A program made the translations under genes and the position numbers. This document shows, piece by piece, positions 23,695-34,111 of a stretch of 39,749 bases of DNA. The notes beneath the pieces were generated by a model. It did no database searches and was not told where the DNA came from. It saw only the letters and a program-made list of their open reading frames with translations. Origin of the DNA: Phoronis australis (Eukaryota; Phoronida; Phoronidae); assembly GCA_002633005.1 (NCBI GenBank), contig NMRA01000710.1, forward strand, positions 8,800 to 48,548, read 5' to 3'. The number at the start of each line of letters is the position of its first letter. Position 1 is the stretch's first letter.

Positions 23695-26600
23695 CAGATA
23701 AAGATTGAACATTTTCTCAGTGTTTTGTTATAACACTTCTGATTAACACAGTGAAGTTGTCTTTGTTTGTCACCCAAGGTGATCATCGAAACTAAAGGCC
23801 CTTTCATATTGACTTAATTCCGGTCTGAGGGGAGCGTCAACGTAAACAGCGCAGTTAACTGGACCGTTCATACTGGCTTCGGTAGTTAATGAACATCAAA
23901 GTAAGCGGTTGTGTGCCGCTGTCGTCATCGAAGTTATCGCAAGGTAGCCTTGCATGCTAAGATTTTTTTCATTGTTTCAATTTGGAAATATTTACACGGG
24001 CTAAGTGACACTAAACTTAAATCGATTGGTTACTATTAGAGCAAAATATAAGCAGCTATTAGTGACGGCACTACCTTGTAACTGTTGACGTTAACAGTGG
24101 CACCTGGCGATAACTTCGATTGGATCGGAGTTAAACCAAAGGTTTTATACTATATATATAGCATCTTTGGTTAAACGTTCATACTGCACCAAATCCACCT
24201 GTTAACTGCGATGTTAACTGGAGATGTTAACAGCGATCCAGGACCGGTGTTAAGCGTTCATACTGACCGCAACTCCCCAAACCATGGACGCGTCGACGTT
24301 AGTATGAAAGGCCCTTTACTTTATTTCCCATAAACCTGAAGAGTACAATTTCCGGTGGACATAACAAAATAATTCTTTTGATACACTGTATATGATTACA
24401 AAATCCGTTTACGCGATATTTTGAAAAATTTGACATGCATTTTACTCGAGTTAACAAGGTAATTATTTTGCGATTAATTTTAAGACTCATACAATTTTAA
24501 TTTAAAAATTCGTTAGCACTCCTCCGAGAAGAATTCCCAAATGGACCCTAGGACGTTTGGAATCTATTGTCACCCTGTCTGAATTTTTCTTTGAAATTAT
24601 GCTCACTTCAATATCAGTGGAGCTCCAATGATACACCATGTCTGTTTGAAATGAGATATCGTTCCATAGTGAGCGCACCCCCTCCCGGGGCGACCCCCAC
24701 GCGGGACGGTGGGGGTAGCGGATGTGTGTCATCAGATGCTGTTCCTTTCCCTCTTTTTGTGTAAAGTGGTGCTTCTGCTGGAGGATGTCTTTCCTATTTT
24801 AACAAATTCTTCTTCTTCTTCTTCTTATTATTATTATTATTATTACACCATTTCGTATTATGACATCATCTCGGAGATGGACACAAAGTGAGTCCACTTT
24901 TGTAGTGTCTAAATTGACTGTAAGCTTGTGTGCATCGTGCCTCTGGTATCAGGATAAAAGTTAATTGAGTAAAATGCTTTAAAAGATGCCAAGCTGGGGA
25001 GGTGCAGTGGTCTAGGTTAGACTGAATCATCAATTGAATTTCGATGGCTGAAGGCAACAGCGCACGTGTAATAGTATCATATCTCCCTTGCCCGTCTTCT
25101 TTTCAAGCGCTGAAAAAATTCCGGCCTGCACCGCCATCCAGCAGGATAAAATCACAGCGTTTTAGTTAACTACCTTTAAATAGTTAAGTAAAACTCTGCG
25201 TTTAAAATTGAATTTTTACCTTGCTCATGTCCACCAAACAGGTCTGGTAGCGGCGGTCTATCTCTGCCGCCTGGTCAATTGTTTATTACGGCGTTATGAA
25301 TCCCGGCTGCTAACCTTCCTGACTCACGATCGGCACCAGCGTTCTCAATAACAACTAATGCAATTCTTTTTCACGATAGAGGTAGAGTTCTTGTCTAATG
25401 AAATGACCGAACAGAAAGCCGTGTAATGACAAGCGTGATATGATTTCGATCTCAAAAAAATGTAAAAATCTGAAGTGTGATGAAATTAGCGTTTTGTCAT
25501 CGGACATTTGTCATATACAACATAAATAAAAGCTATCCGAGATTTGCACGTGTTCCTAAAATGGAAATTTTGACTGAATGTATTAATACCTTGATGCAGC
25601 AGAAAGGAACACTGATTGTGGAAAAGATCAGGAATTGTAATTGCGACCTGTTCAAAGCCGTTTCTGAGAAACGAACTGAGTTGGTAAGAACCGATATATG
25701 GTGGATGGTGGGAAAAGAGAAGCTCATAAGATTTAATGAGAAAAGGACGTTATTAATTAGAACGCCCGTGGGAAGCGTGACGCAGGAAGATTGGCAGGCC
25801 TGTGATTCACACGTTTATGATTGACGTGGTGTTAATGCGTTGCATGGGATCTAAATTATGGTTCTTGAGTAAAGAATCAAAACAACACTGTCATCAAAGC
25901 CAGAAAAGTCTTTGTTGTGGCATAGAAGGCATGAATAAAATTAATGTAAACAAATCATCCTAAAATTCGCAGTACAAATGGCCGCGGGAATATACACAAC
26001 GACGGTTACGGTTAACGCTGTTGTGCATGCTTGCGGCCGTTACGCTCCTTGTCCTGATTTGCACCACAGTCAAGCACACCTCTGTATTTTAATTATCGAG
26101 CCACGGGAAGTTGTAACAGTAGACGTAATCCACAAATTCAGTTGTACTTATCAGACTATCGCAGTTTCACTTACTTTTTGTGTTGTTCCATCAACATTGC
26201 CAATAGAGTGGCCGTGAACGCCTTAGTCAGTGAGCCGATTGCAAACAGTGTATGTGGTCTCACCGGGACATTCTGCTCTCTCTCCGCCATTCCATAACCT
26301 TTCTGCAATACCATAGTACCGTGCTTGACAATGGCTAAGCTCAGACCAGGATTGTCCCGGCAGCGCATCAGTCGCTGAACAAACTGTTCGATGGCTGCAA
26401 TCTCATCATTTTCCAAGTGAAAGTCATGGATGGACCACGACGGTTGAGCCAGGCAGATCACTAAGATAGTTGTAGTAAAGCACTGGACGAAACAGGAGCC
26501 CGCGCCTGCCATCGCTCTCCGTAACTGCTACGACCGGGATTTTGCAGATTTATATAACGGGATTACAAACGTGCGAAGACACGAGGGTACCAGGTGTTGG

Positions 26601-28753
26601 CACGCTTCCAACCACAGCTAACTNTTTGGTACACTGTATATGATTACAAAATCCGTTTACGCGATATTTTGAAAAATTTGACATGCATTTTACTCGAGTT
26701 AACAAGGTAATTATTTTGCGATTGATTTTAAGACTCATACAATTTTAATTTAAAAATTCGTTAGCACTCCACCGAGAAGAATTCCCAAATGGACCCTAGG
26801 ACGTTTGGAATCTATTGTCACCCTTTCTGAATTTTTCTTTGAAATTATGCTCACTTCAATATCAGTGGAGCTCCAATGATACACCACGTCTATTTGAAAT
26901 GAGATATCGTTCCATAGTGAGCGCACCCCCTCCCGGGGAGACCCCCACGCGGGACGGTGGGGGCAGCAGATGTGTGTCATCAGATGCTGTTCCTTTCCCT
27001 CTTTTTGTGTAAAGTGGTGCTTCTGCTGGAGGATGTCTTTCCTATTTTAACAAATTATTATTATTATTATTATTATCATTATTATTATTACACCATTTCG
27101 TATTATGACATCATCTCGGAGATGGACACAAAGTGAGTCCACTTTTGTAGTGTCTAAATTGACTGTAAGCTTGTGTACATCGTGCCTCTGGTATCAGGAT
27201 AAAGGTTAATTGAGTAAAATGCTTTAAAATATGCCAAGCTGGAAAGGTGCAGTGGTCTAGGTTAGACTGAATCATCAATTGAATTTCGATGGCTGAAGGC
27301 AACAGCGCACGTGTAATAGTATCATATCTCCCTTGCCCGATTTCTTTTCAAGCGCTGAAAAAATTCCGGCCTGCACCGCCATCCAGCAGGATAAAATCAC
27401 AGCGTTTTAGTTAACTACCTTTAAATAGTTAAGTGAAACTCTGCGTTTAAAATTGAATTTTTACCTTGCTCATGTCCACCAAACAGGTCTGGTAGCGGCG
27501 GTTTATCTCTGCCGCCTGGTCAATTGCTTATTACGGCGTTATGAATCCCGACTGCTAACCTTCCTGACTCACGATCGGCACCAGCGTTCTCAATAACAAC
27601 TAATGCAATTCTTTTTCACGATAGAGGCAGAGTTCTTGTCTAATGAAATGACCGAACAGAAAGCCGTGTAATGACAAGCGTGATATGATTTCGATCTCAA
27701 ATGTAAAAATTTGAAGTGTGATGAAATTAGCGTTTTGTCATCGGACATTTGTCATATACAACATAAATAAAAGCTATCCGATATTAGCATGTGTTCCTAA
27801 AATGGAAATTTTGACTGAATGTATTAATACCTTGATGCATCAGAAAGGAACACTGATTGTGGAAAAGATCAGGAATTGTAATTGCGACCTGTTCAAAGCC
27901 GTTTATGAGAAACGAACTGAGTTGGTAAGAACCGATATATGGTGGATGGTGGGAAAAGAGAGGCTCATAAGAGTTAATGAGAAAAGGACGTTATTAATTA
28001 GAACGCCCGTGGGAAGCGTGACGCAGGAAGATTGGCAGGCCTGTGATTCACACGTTTATGATTGACGTGGTGTTAATGCGTTGCATGGGATCTAAATTAT
28101 GGTTCTTGAGTAAAGAATCAAAACAACACTGTCATCAAAACCAGAAAAGTCTTTGTTGTGGCATAGAAGGCATGAATAAAATTAATGTAAACAAATCATC
28201 CTAAAATTCCCAGTACAAATGGCCGCGGGAATATACACAACGACGTTTACGGTTAACGCTGTTGTGCATGCTTGCGGCCGTTACGCTCCTTGTCCTGATT
28301 TGCACCACAGTCAAGCACACCTCTGTATTTTAATTATCGAGCCACGGGAAGTTGTAACAGTAGACGTAATCCACAAATTCAGTTGTACTTATCAGACTAT
28401 CGCAGTTTCACTTACTTTTTGTGTTGTTCCATCAACATTGCCAATAGAGTGGCTGTGAACGCCTTAGTCAGTGAGCCGATTGCAAACAGTGTATGTGGTC
28501 TCACCGGGACATTCTGCTCTCGCTCCGCCATTCCATAACCTTTCTGCAATACCATAGTACCGTGCTTGACAATGGCTAAGCTCAGACCAGGATTGTCCCG
28601 GCAGCGCATCAGTCGCTGAACAAACTGTTCGATGGCTGCAATCTCATCATTTTCCAAGTGAAAGTCATGGATGGACCACGACGGTTGAGCCAGGCAGATC
28701 ACTAAGATAGTTGTAGTAAAGCACTGCACGAAACAGGAGCCCGCGCCTGCCAT
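14830..28753 (-). CDS. Serine beta-lactamase-like protein (peptidase S12 fold), 5 exons
   Basis: Five minus-strand exons join in perfect phase (2-2-2-1) to give 605 residues: exon 1 at 26175-26512 (or its duplicate 28416-28753), then 18765-18932, 18259-18525, 16800-17059 and 14830-15614. Residues 1 to ~26 are a signal peptide. All three active-site motifs of the penicillin-binding/beta-lactamase fold are present: S-x-x-K as SLTK at 94-97, Y-x-N as YTN at 186-188, and H-x-G as HAG at 351-353. The order and spacing match bacterial-type class C/S12 enzymes. The ~150-200 residues after the catalytic domain resemble the beta-barrel C-terminal domain of such proteins. Several N-x-S/T sites occur there, and the last ~20 residues are hydrophobic, ending in KR. 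Metazoan relatives include LACTB-like and gigasin-6-like proteins. A secreted or membrane-tethered hydrolase is inferred; the substrate is unknown. Confidence 0.9.
15955..16600. repeat. Diverged ~620-bp repeat, copy 1 (intron 4)
   Basis: Many aligned blocks match 22070-22715 in the same orientation and order: ATCTCAAACCTTA, ACCTTATCTTCATT, a TCAACGACGTG block, and TCAAGTTGTGAAAA. Identity is roughly 65-75% by eye, with indels. Confidence 0.7.
16800..17059 (-). CDS. Beta-lactamase-like gene exon 4
   Basis: The acceptor TTTTTCAG ends at 17060 and the donor GTAATG begins at 16799. The exon is 260 nt, phase 2 in and phase 1 out. It encodes SGCKSVGPATSISSSARDM, the conserved Gly-Pro-Ala/Ser-rich segment preceding the 'RDM-W' helix of this family, and ends in LGWTNGFYRG just ahead of the HAG motif. 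Confidence 0.9.
18259..18525 (-). CDS. Beta-lactamase-like gene exon 3 (Y-x-N motif)
   Basis: The acceptor CATTTTCAG ends at 18526 and the donor GTTAGT begins at 18258. The exon is 267 nt, phase 2-2. It encodes RRLRYFKPQEKFRTKLVYTN, carrying the catalytic Tyr-x-Asn, followed by AYSVLGLVVKKLTGKSWEE and the helix IKERIFRPLGM, all hallmarks of the family. Confidence 0.92.
18765..18932 (-). CDS. Beta-lactamase-like gene exon 2
   Basis: The acceptor TTTTGTTCCAG ends at 18933 and the donor GTAGGT starts at 18764. The exon is 168 nt, phase 2-2. It encodes ITWHTPIKDILDDFRM, then TDHVTLTDIVAHRTGLPRND, a highly characteristic 'D-hydrophobic-x-H-R/T-S/T-G-L' signature of S12/beta-lactamase-like proteins. 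The intron to exon 3 is only 239 nt. Confidence 0.92.
20875..21052. mobile_element. Short hairpin MITE-like element with ~55-bp inverted arms
   Basis: The left arm starts TGATTGAAAAAAGG and includes TCATAGTCTCAGTGAAG. The right arm (about 20997-21052) is its reverse complement with few mismatches. Arms of ~55 bp are separated by ~65 bp, so the whole element could fold into one long stem-loop. Confidence 0.75.
22070..22715. repeat. Diverged ~620-bp repeat, copy 2 (intron 1)
   Basis: This matches 15955-16600 in order and orientation across its length. Neither copy codes for protein. It could be an old dispersed element or an old intragenic duplication. Confidence 0.7.
22826..23010. repeat. 37-bp tandem repeat, about 5 copies
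   Basis: Units contain CTACCAACCAGTCACTGTTG and alternate GACACT/GAAACT in their first half, hinting at a 74-bp dimer expansion. Confidence 0.9.
23640..23693. repeat. (ATT)n microsatellite, about 18 units
   Basis: An uninterrupted trinucleotide run of about 54 bp. Confidence 0.97.
23795..24316. mobile_element. 522-bp MITE with 19-bp TIRs and TA target-site duplication
   Basis: The left end AAGGCCCTTTCATATTGAC (23795-23813) and right end (24298-24316, reverse complement AAGGGCCTTTCATACTAAC) are inverted repeats with three mismatches. Both ends are flanked by TA (23793-23794 and 24317-24318), as expected for Tc1/mariner-type insertion. GTTCATACTG-like motifs recur inside in subterminal positions. 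There is no open frame, so it is non-autonomous. Confidence 0.78.
26175..26512 (-). CDS. Beta-lactamase-like gene exon 1, inner copy
   Basis: ATG is at 26512 and the perfect donor GTAAGT begins at 26174. The 338 coding nt end in phase 2. It encodes a signal peptide (hydrophobic FTTTILVICLA core) and the catalytic S-x-x-K segment FAIGSLTKAFTATLLAMLME. This copy is nearest exon 2 and would be the default first exon. The translation is identical to the outer copy. Confidence 0.88.
26549..26556 (-). promoter_or_regulatory. TATA box of inner exon 1
   Basis: TATATAAA on the minus strand lies 37 nt upstream of the ATG. A start ~30 nt downstream would leave a very short 5' UTR. It is perfectly preserved in the outer copy. 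Confidence 0.5.
26624..26624. other. Undetermined base (N) at the 2.24 kb duplication junction
   Basis: The N lies exactly between copy A and copy B, which suggests an assembly join at this point. Confidence 0.95.
28416..28753 (-). CDS. Beta-lactamase-like gene exon 1, outer copy
   Basis: ATG is at 28753 and the donor GTAAGT starts at 28415. It is identical in protein to the inner copy; the three nucleotide differences are all synonymous (Ala, Arg and Val codons). Both copies leave in phase 2, and both begin with a start codon, so they cannot be spliced together as consecutive coding exons. They are alternative first exons if real, or alleles if the assembly is false. Confidence 0.75.
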
Positions 28754-28789
28754 CGCTCTCCGTAACTGCTACGACCGGGATTTTGCAGA

Positions 28790-28797
28790 TTTATATA
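28790..28797 (-). promoter_or_regulatory. TATA box of outer exon 1
   Basis: TATATAAA lies 37 nt upstream of the ATG, as in the inner copy. Confidence 0.45.
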
Positions 28798-29567
28798 ACG
28801 GGATTACAAACGTGCGAAGACACGAGGGTACCAGGTGTTGGCACGCTTCCAACCACAGCTAACTAGAAACATCGCAGCCTAGTCAACATCACTCGCCATA
28901 CGTATAACCAGCAACTCTCATTTGATTGGTAGATTTTGCGAAACTAACTTCATCACGGCTTAAAGTCTGTAATTCACGTGCTTGTGACGGTTTTGTTAAA
29001 ATCGACATAAATGGAAAATGTACCTAACTACAGATAAACAAAGTGGTCACGTGACGTAAGCTCATGAATTGTAAGCAATTAAACAGTATTACCCTTTAAA
29101 TAGTGAGTGGGACAGCTTGACCAATCAACCAAGGGGCGTGTAGAACACATTGGTCAGCCATATAGTGCACTGGACATGTTATACATAACAATATGGTTAC
29201 TGCTTTAAAATAAACAAACACCCACGTTGTATAAACACTTGCCTGTGTGTGTTTTCAACGTTCCATCCAGAGCACCGTCTCGCTCTGGATAATTCCACAC
29301 ATCCAATGAAGTCATCATTGATTTACTGTGAATTCAATAAAAGCCTCATGTGACACAGTTCTCGATCCCTTCACTATTTGGTAATCAAATCGTACACTGA
29401 GCAGTCCATGCATTTTTGAGCCAGCTGCTATTACCAGGAGAGTTATGATCGTTCATCGAGTTAAAAATAATGTTCAATTTGAGTCAAACCTGCATTGCGT
29501 TCCACGGAACGTACATTTCCCCTCGATAAGTTTGTTGGACGGGTAACGTCATTATCATAATGAACAG

Positions 29568-29585
29568 TGGCGCCCGTGACCTGGG
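29568..29585 (+). mobile_element. Possible LTR-retroelement primer-binding-site remnant
   Basis: TGGCGCCCGTGACCTGGG follows AATGAACA. TGGCGCC plus a GTGAC context is typical of tRNA primer-binding sites just after a 5' LTR in gypsy and BEL elements. No gag/pol frame follows and no LTR pair was found, so at most this is a relic. Confidence 0.25.
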
Positions 29586-31932
29586 ACATCAGCCGTATGT
29601 ATAGCATTTTCGTCACTTAGCCAAATTAGAATCATTCGCAGAATAAATTTAGTTACGATGGAGTTGACTAACATTGTTCCTTGAGAGTCAGCATGTATCA
29701 TGCACATAGGCGCATTTGCCTCAAAGAAAAATATTTCTCAAGCGTTTCGTACATTAGGCACATTTAGCATCCCTTTTGTACACGCACACATTAAACTTGT
29801 TACACACGAATTATTCTCGACTTAAACCATAGTGTTGCCCGTGCCCAACAGTGTAACTCGAACTTGGTTTCAAAGCAAATATCATTATAAGAGCCCAGAA
29901 TATATCGCAAGGTTCTTCCACGACTTAAATGACAGAGAATATTTAAAAAAAAATGATGTATCCCTATTTCAAGATCATCATTTTCATAGTTTTAACAAAT
30001 GTTTCACGTAGAGGAGCATACGTCGGATTATGGATATAGGTGCAACTTGGAATAAAGGCAAGTGGACCTCAATACGCGCATACATACGGAATTATCATTA
30101 ATATTTTTTATTATATTCTGTTGCAACAAACGTGAACAATAAAACTAAACATCTCATATATCCGTATCAAGTCTCACGTGCCTATGTCCGAAAGCTATGT
30201 TTAAAATATGCAGATAAGTTTTGCGTATAAGCGCATGCGCTTAGGCTTCCGACTTTCGGCTATCTCTTGTGCATTATGACGGATGTGAATGTTTTAAGGT
30301 TGTATTTTATGCATGCTTCATAAATTTAACTTAAACAGGTATCGCAAAGTGACGTGAACGTGAATTTTCACGCATTTATAATACCGTGTCATACCTGTCA
30401 ATGTTGGCTGTGACGTGTTCCCGAAAGTGTTTGAGCATTATACGTGTTGCTCTAGACACGAAACCGAGTGTGGACCCTGTTTGATTTTTATTTGGTTAAA
30501 CATCGAAAAAAGCTTTATTTTGTTATTGTTCATACCTTTTATTATTCACTTCCGTATCAAATGAACACGATTCTTTTGTCAAAAATGTTTTTAAAGTTTA
30601 GTTGCAAGAAAACACTTTTTCTAAAATCTTTATTCTGCTAGGGTTCGATGGATATCTTCGAACTAGAATTGGTTTTTAACAAAAACTATTTTGTGTTGTT
30701 AAAATTTTTTACATGCATCTATTTATTCTAAACTGGAAATAAATTTAACACTCTAAGAGTTGACTATCTTTTGTACTAGTTCTTAGAAACGACTTTTCAC
30801 ACATTTCTATCTAGCAGACATGTACTACGATGTCTGTACACTCTGAGCCCAGCAATTCAGTTCACTTTTACTTTCACGTTCGCGTAAAAATATGGTTGTA
30901 ACGAAATCCACTTTTGTTACTGTAACGTGAATCGGCACTTGCAAGTAAGTATGCGTCATAATTCACGTTGATGCCAGTTTGAGAACCTCTCTAATATATG
31001 ATATAATTCACGTCAACAAAAGTCGCTTTTTAATGAAACTTTCTCATTTTACTTGTTTTAAAAACAGTACAGGTGAATGTAATTTCAGTAAACAGACAGT
31101 CTGTAAGAACCTGTACAAAACAGCTCATAATATCTTTGGAAAACTCTAAAAAGACGAATTTTTTCGTTTTGTGTCAAAATGTTTCACGACAAATGCACGA
31201 CAAGAACTTTGAATTGATTAAAAAATTCTTTCAGACGTTCACCACGTGCCATTGTCTTGGCTGACGCCGCCTTGCGGCCGCGGTGCGTATAAACACTAAA
31301 CATAATGTAATTTGCACTTTGTCCTCAGTGGAATGAGAATTGAAAATAAACAAAAACACAGCGCTTTGGCATCTAATTGAAAGACGTTGTCATAACAACG
31401 ACATCTGAGACTTGTTAATAATATTGAAGATCCATGTAGGGTGAACGTTCGCCAGATGTTTGTTGCTTAGTTTCAATAAAGTGTTAAATGAATCGTTATA
31501 TTTTTGAAGACTTTTTGGTCACTATAGCACATGCATGAAGGCCTACTTACTTTGGAGAGTGATGGAAGTACTCCAGGCGTATACCAGGCAACCTGCAATA
31601 ATTAGGTTATTACACGAGAAATTGAAGAGTTTTGGCTACACGATCAACAAGAACGCGAACACGTTAGTCACCAGAGGTCACAGCTTCTTGCGTGCGTATG
31701 CGTTATGTCTTTTTTGAGTTCGGCGTCTTGAAACTTTAAGGGAAGAGGGGGTCGAAGGGTTCGATCATGAACCGAATAGAATTTCATGCACAAGTCAAGG
31801 CTAGTAAAGAGCGTGAAGTGAATCCATCTATCCCTCTTCCATTCACATAAACGTGTCCAAGAGGACCAGCCCCCTCCTTGGCCAATACATTACTGTCAAG
31901 CAGCAACGGAGTATTCTCAACTGTATGGTGGG

Positions 31933-32313
31933 CCGTTGAGGGGAAAGTGTCGCCGTAAATTACGCTCGTAAAATACCTTAAGAATGTTTCAAATTTAAAC
32001 CAATCAGTGTTGACCTAACACTGATGGGCAGCTCGTTCTTGCACAATTGCTGACATTGCAGCAGCGATTTGATCCGCCATGATTCAGCACTCGTATCGTA
32101 AACAGGTAACCCGTCAGTAAATAAGTATTTCCATGAGCACGCGCGACCGTGGATTGTAAAACCCAACGTCATTGGCTAAGAGTTTAAACTAAATTACGAG
32201 TGTAATTTTACGCCGTAAAGAATTAAATTACGCTCGTAATTTTGCGGCGTAATTAACGGCGTAATATACATAGTTAAGCTCGTATTTTTCCGGCGACACT
32301 TTCCCCGCAACGG
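31933..32313. mobile_element. 381-bp MITE-like element with TIRs
   Basis: The left end CCGTTGAGGGGAAAGTGTCG and the right end, whose reverse complement begins CCGTTGCGGGGAAAGTGTCG, are inverted repeats continuing for about 35 bp. The right half contains repeated TTACGCCGTAA / TTACGCTCGTAA palindromes. No clear target-site duplication was seen. Confidence 0.72.
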
Positions 32314-33450
32314 TCATCATACAACTGACCACAAACTGCATGGAATTATATCGCTATCGAGCCTGGGGTCTGTTTCATGAACTTCAGTTTAAGACCACAT
32401 ACATGTACCAAGGGATTAGTCTTGAAAGTATTTACCGAAGAGAAATATGTAACATGATATATTTGTTATGAAAACTACAAGACTTTTTGAACACAGTTTG
32501 TACCTAGGCCGAAATCCTAAAAACATCGGCTATTCTCGCCTATTTCCGTGACCTAAGTTCCCTGCAGTGGCACTCATTAGTTTGACCTAAGGTTGGATTT
32601 GTCTTTTGTAGCCACGGTTGTATATGCCTTCCAGTATTTTATGAGCCATGATTGAATTTGCCTTACAATATTTTCTTTGAGTAGCGACTAAATTTGCCTC
32701 CACAGTTACATTAAAATGGGCACCTGACAGGTTATCTGGACATTTTAAGTTCTGAGCTACAACAGTCATCACCTTCATTTCGGAGAGTGTTCTAGGTGAA
32801 ATTGTGCCAATTCTTGACCCCGCGACCCACTCTTTGCCCAGTCATAGCTTGAAAAGTTGAAATTCAGCAGACATTTTATGTATCCGTCAGACACGTTGGA
32901 TCAACACCTAATTTCTGTAACTTGGAATATTTAGGCAGACAGAATGCAATGTCTCTCAATTCATAATAATCACATGCACATGGTGGCGTTTGGGGGTGAA
33001 CACTGTTGATTTGGTGTATTTGCTCGTTTTTTGAAGTAGACGTCTGCACATTCGGTAGTCGTAACAGATGGAAAACTTGTCTTTGTAATCACTTTCAATA
33101 CACATTGTTGAGGGTTATTGAAGTCTTTGGCACAGTATGCTGTTCATATTTTCAGGTTTTGTACATCCTGTGGAACAGACTGCTGTCAAGACCTGGTTTA
33201 ATTTCAAGCCCAAAAACAAAAAGAATCTGCTGAGTACTATGTATATGCATCAGTTCAAAATGACGGCCATTTTGTTGTCCGTGAAAATGTGATACCACCT
33301 GAACGTGAGCGATGTTTATTTGTTTGACCGTTTTTATTCACACTTGGGGTTCTTCTTATGCGAATTTGGTTTTATGTCGTCCAAGTCTTTAGCAATTTGC
33401 ATGTAAAGGGTAATATCTAGTATAATTGTAAACTGAAATAGTCACTATGA

Positions 33451-33600
33451 GCGGCGCACCCATAGGGGTGGAGGCTAAAGCCTCCAAATTTTTTCATTGC
33501 TACGCCACCCATGGTCTATAGGCGGTGCACCACAGAGGGGATGGGGGGCTTTAGTCCCCCACTTTTCCAGTGCTGCACCGCCCATGCTATATGTGGCGCT
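33451..33600. repeat. Two adjacent related GC-rich hairpins
   Basis: Two blocks each have the plan GCGGxGCACC ... GGAGGCTAAAGCCTCC (or GGGGGCTTTAGTCCCCC) ... CACCGCCCATG. Each has a central hairpin and complementary ends. They look like a tandem or nested pair of the same small repeat family. Confidence 0.5.
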
Positions 33601-34111
33601 TGCTGCAGTAACCACCACGTGTCTTGACTCATTGTCAAAGTTAACTGAAGGATCAGCTTCTGTGATAAATCAAAGGAACAAATCAACAAACAAACATGTA
33701 AGCTTGAATTATGCAACACAATATTTGAAAGTTACTGTAGGCGAATTTCTTGACTATTATATAACCGCCAAAGTACTTTCAGCGTCTGTCCGACGATGAA
33801 CACGTGGTGCCACATTTAATGAAGTTAGAAACTGAAATAGTTTACAATGTATTATCTCGCTCATGTGTCGCACCAGTTAATAACTGTTCGCAAGTTTACT
33901 AGTGGTTAATTTGCCACTATATCACGTGACTTAGACCCAAAAAAGATCAGTACACAGTGACATATTTAAAAATATTATTTTGGACTTTTCTGGATCAGAA
34001 CCACCTAACGATTTAGCGCCTAGATATTTTAACAAATTCTTTGTTTGGACAAATTGGGTTCAAGTTGACTAGTAAGACCATGAGTGAGTTGGATGCAGTG
34101 AAAACTTATGC

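Larger units (their letters stand above)
18933..26174. other. Large intron 1 of the beta-lactamase-like gene
   Basis: This ~7.2 kb stretch (9.5 kb if the outer first exon is used) holds no supported exon. It contains a 178-bp hairpin element (20875-21052), the second copy of a diverged repeat (22070-22715), a 37-bp array (22826-23010), an (ATT)n run (23640-23693), a 522-bp TIR element (23795-24316) and most of copy A of the 2.24 kb tandem duplication. Confidence 0.75.
24377..26623. repeat. Tandem 2.24 kb duplication, copy A
   Basis: This is near-identical to 26625-28864: about 35 substitutions counted by eye (~1.6%) plus small indels, mostly in the CTT/ATT microsatellite (about 24806-24845) and an A-run near 25455. 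It includes exon 1 and the promoter of the beta-lactamase-like gene. It ends one base before an N. Confidence 0.95.
26625..28864. repeat. Tandem 2.24 kb duplication, copy B
   Basis: Second copy of 24377-26623. Beyond 28864 the sequence becomes unique. Its microsatellite (about 27056-27090) differs in length and composition from copy A. Confidence 0.95.
28865..34111. other. Gene-free AT-rich region
   Basis: No exon or gene was supported on either strand; open frames are all under about 100 codons without recognisable domains. It holds a possible retroelement primer-binding-site remnant (29568-29585), a TIR element (31933-32313), a pair of GC-rich hairpins (33451-33600) and an NRF1-like palindrome GCGCATGCGC at 30231-30240. 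Confidence 0.5.

Noticed and set aside
25477-25824. 115-codon plus-strand open frame, also present at 27718-28065
   Set aside because: It lies in intron 1 on the opposite strand, has no recognised domain, and all seven differences between the two copies change amino acids.
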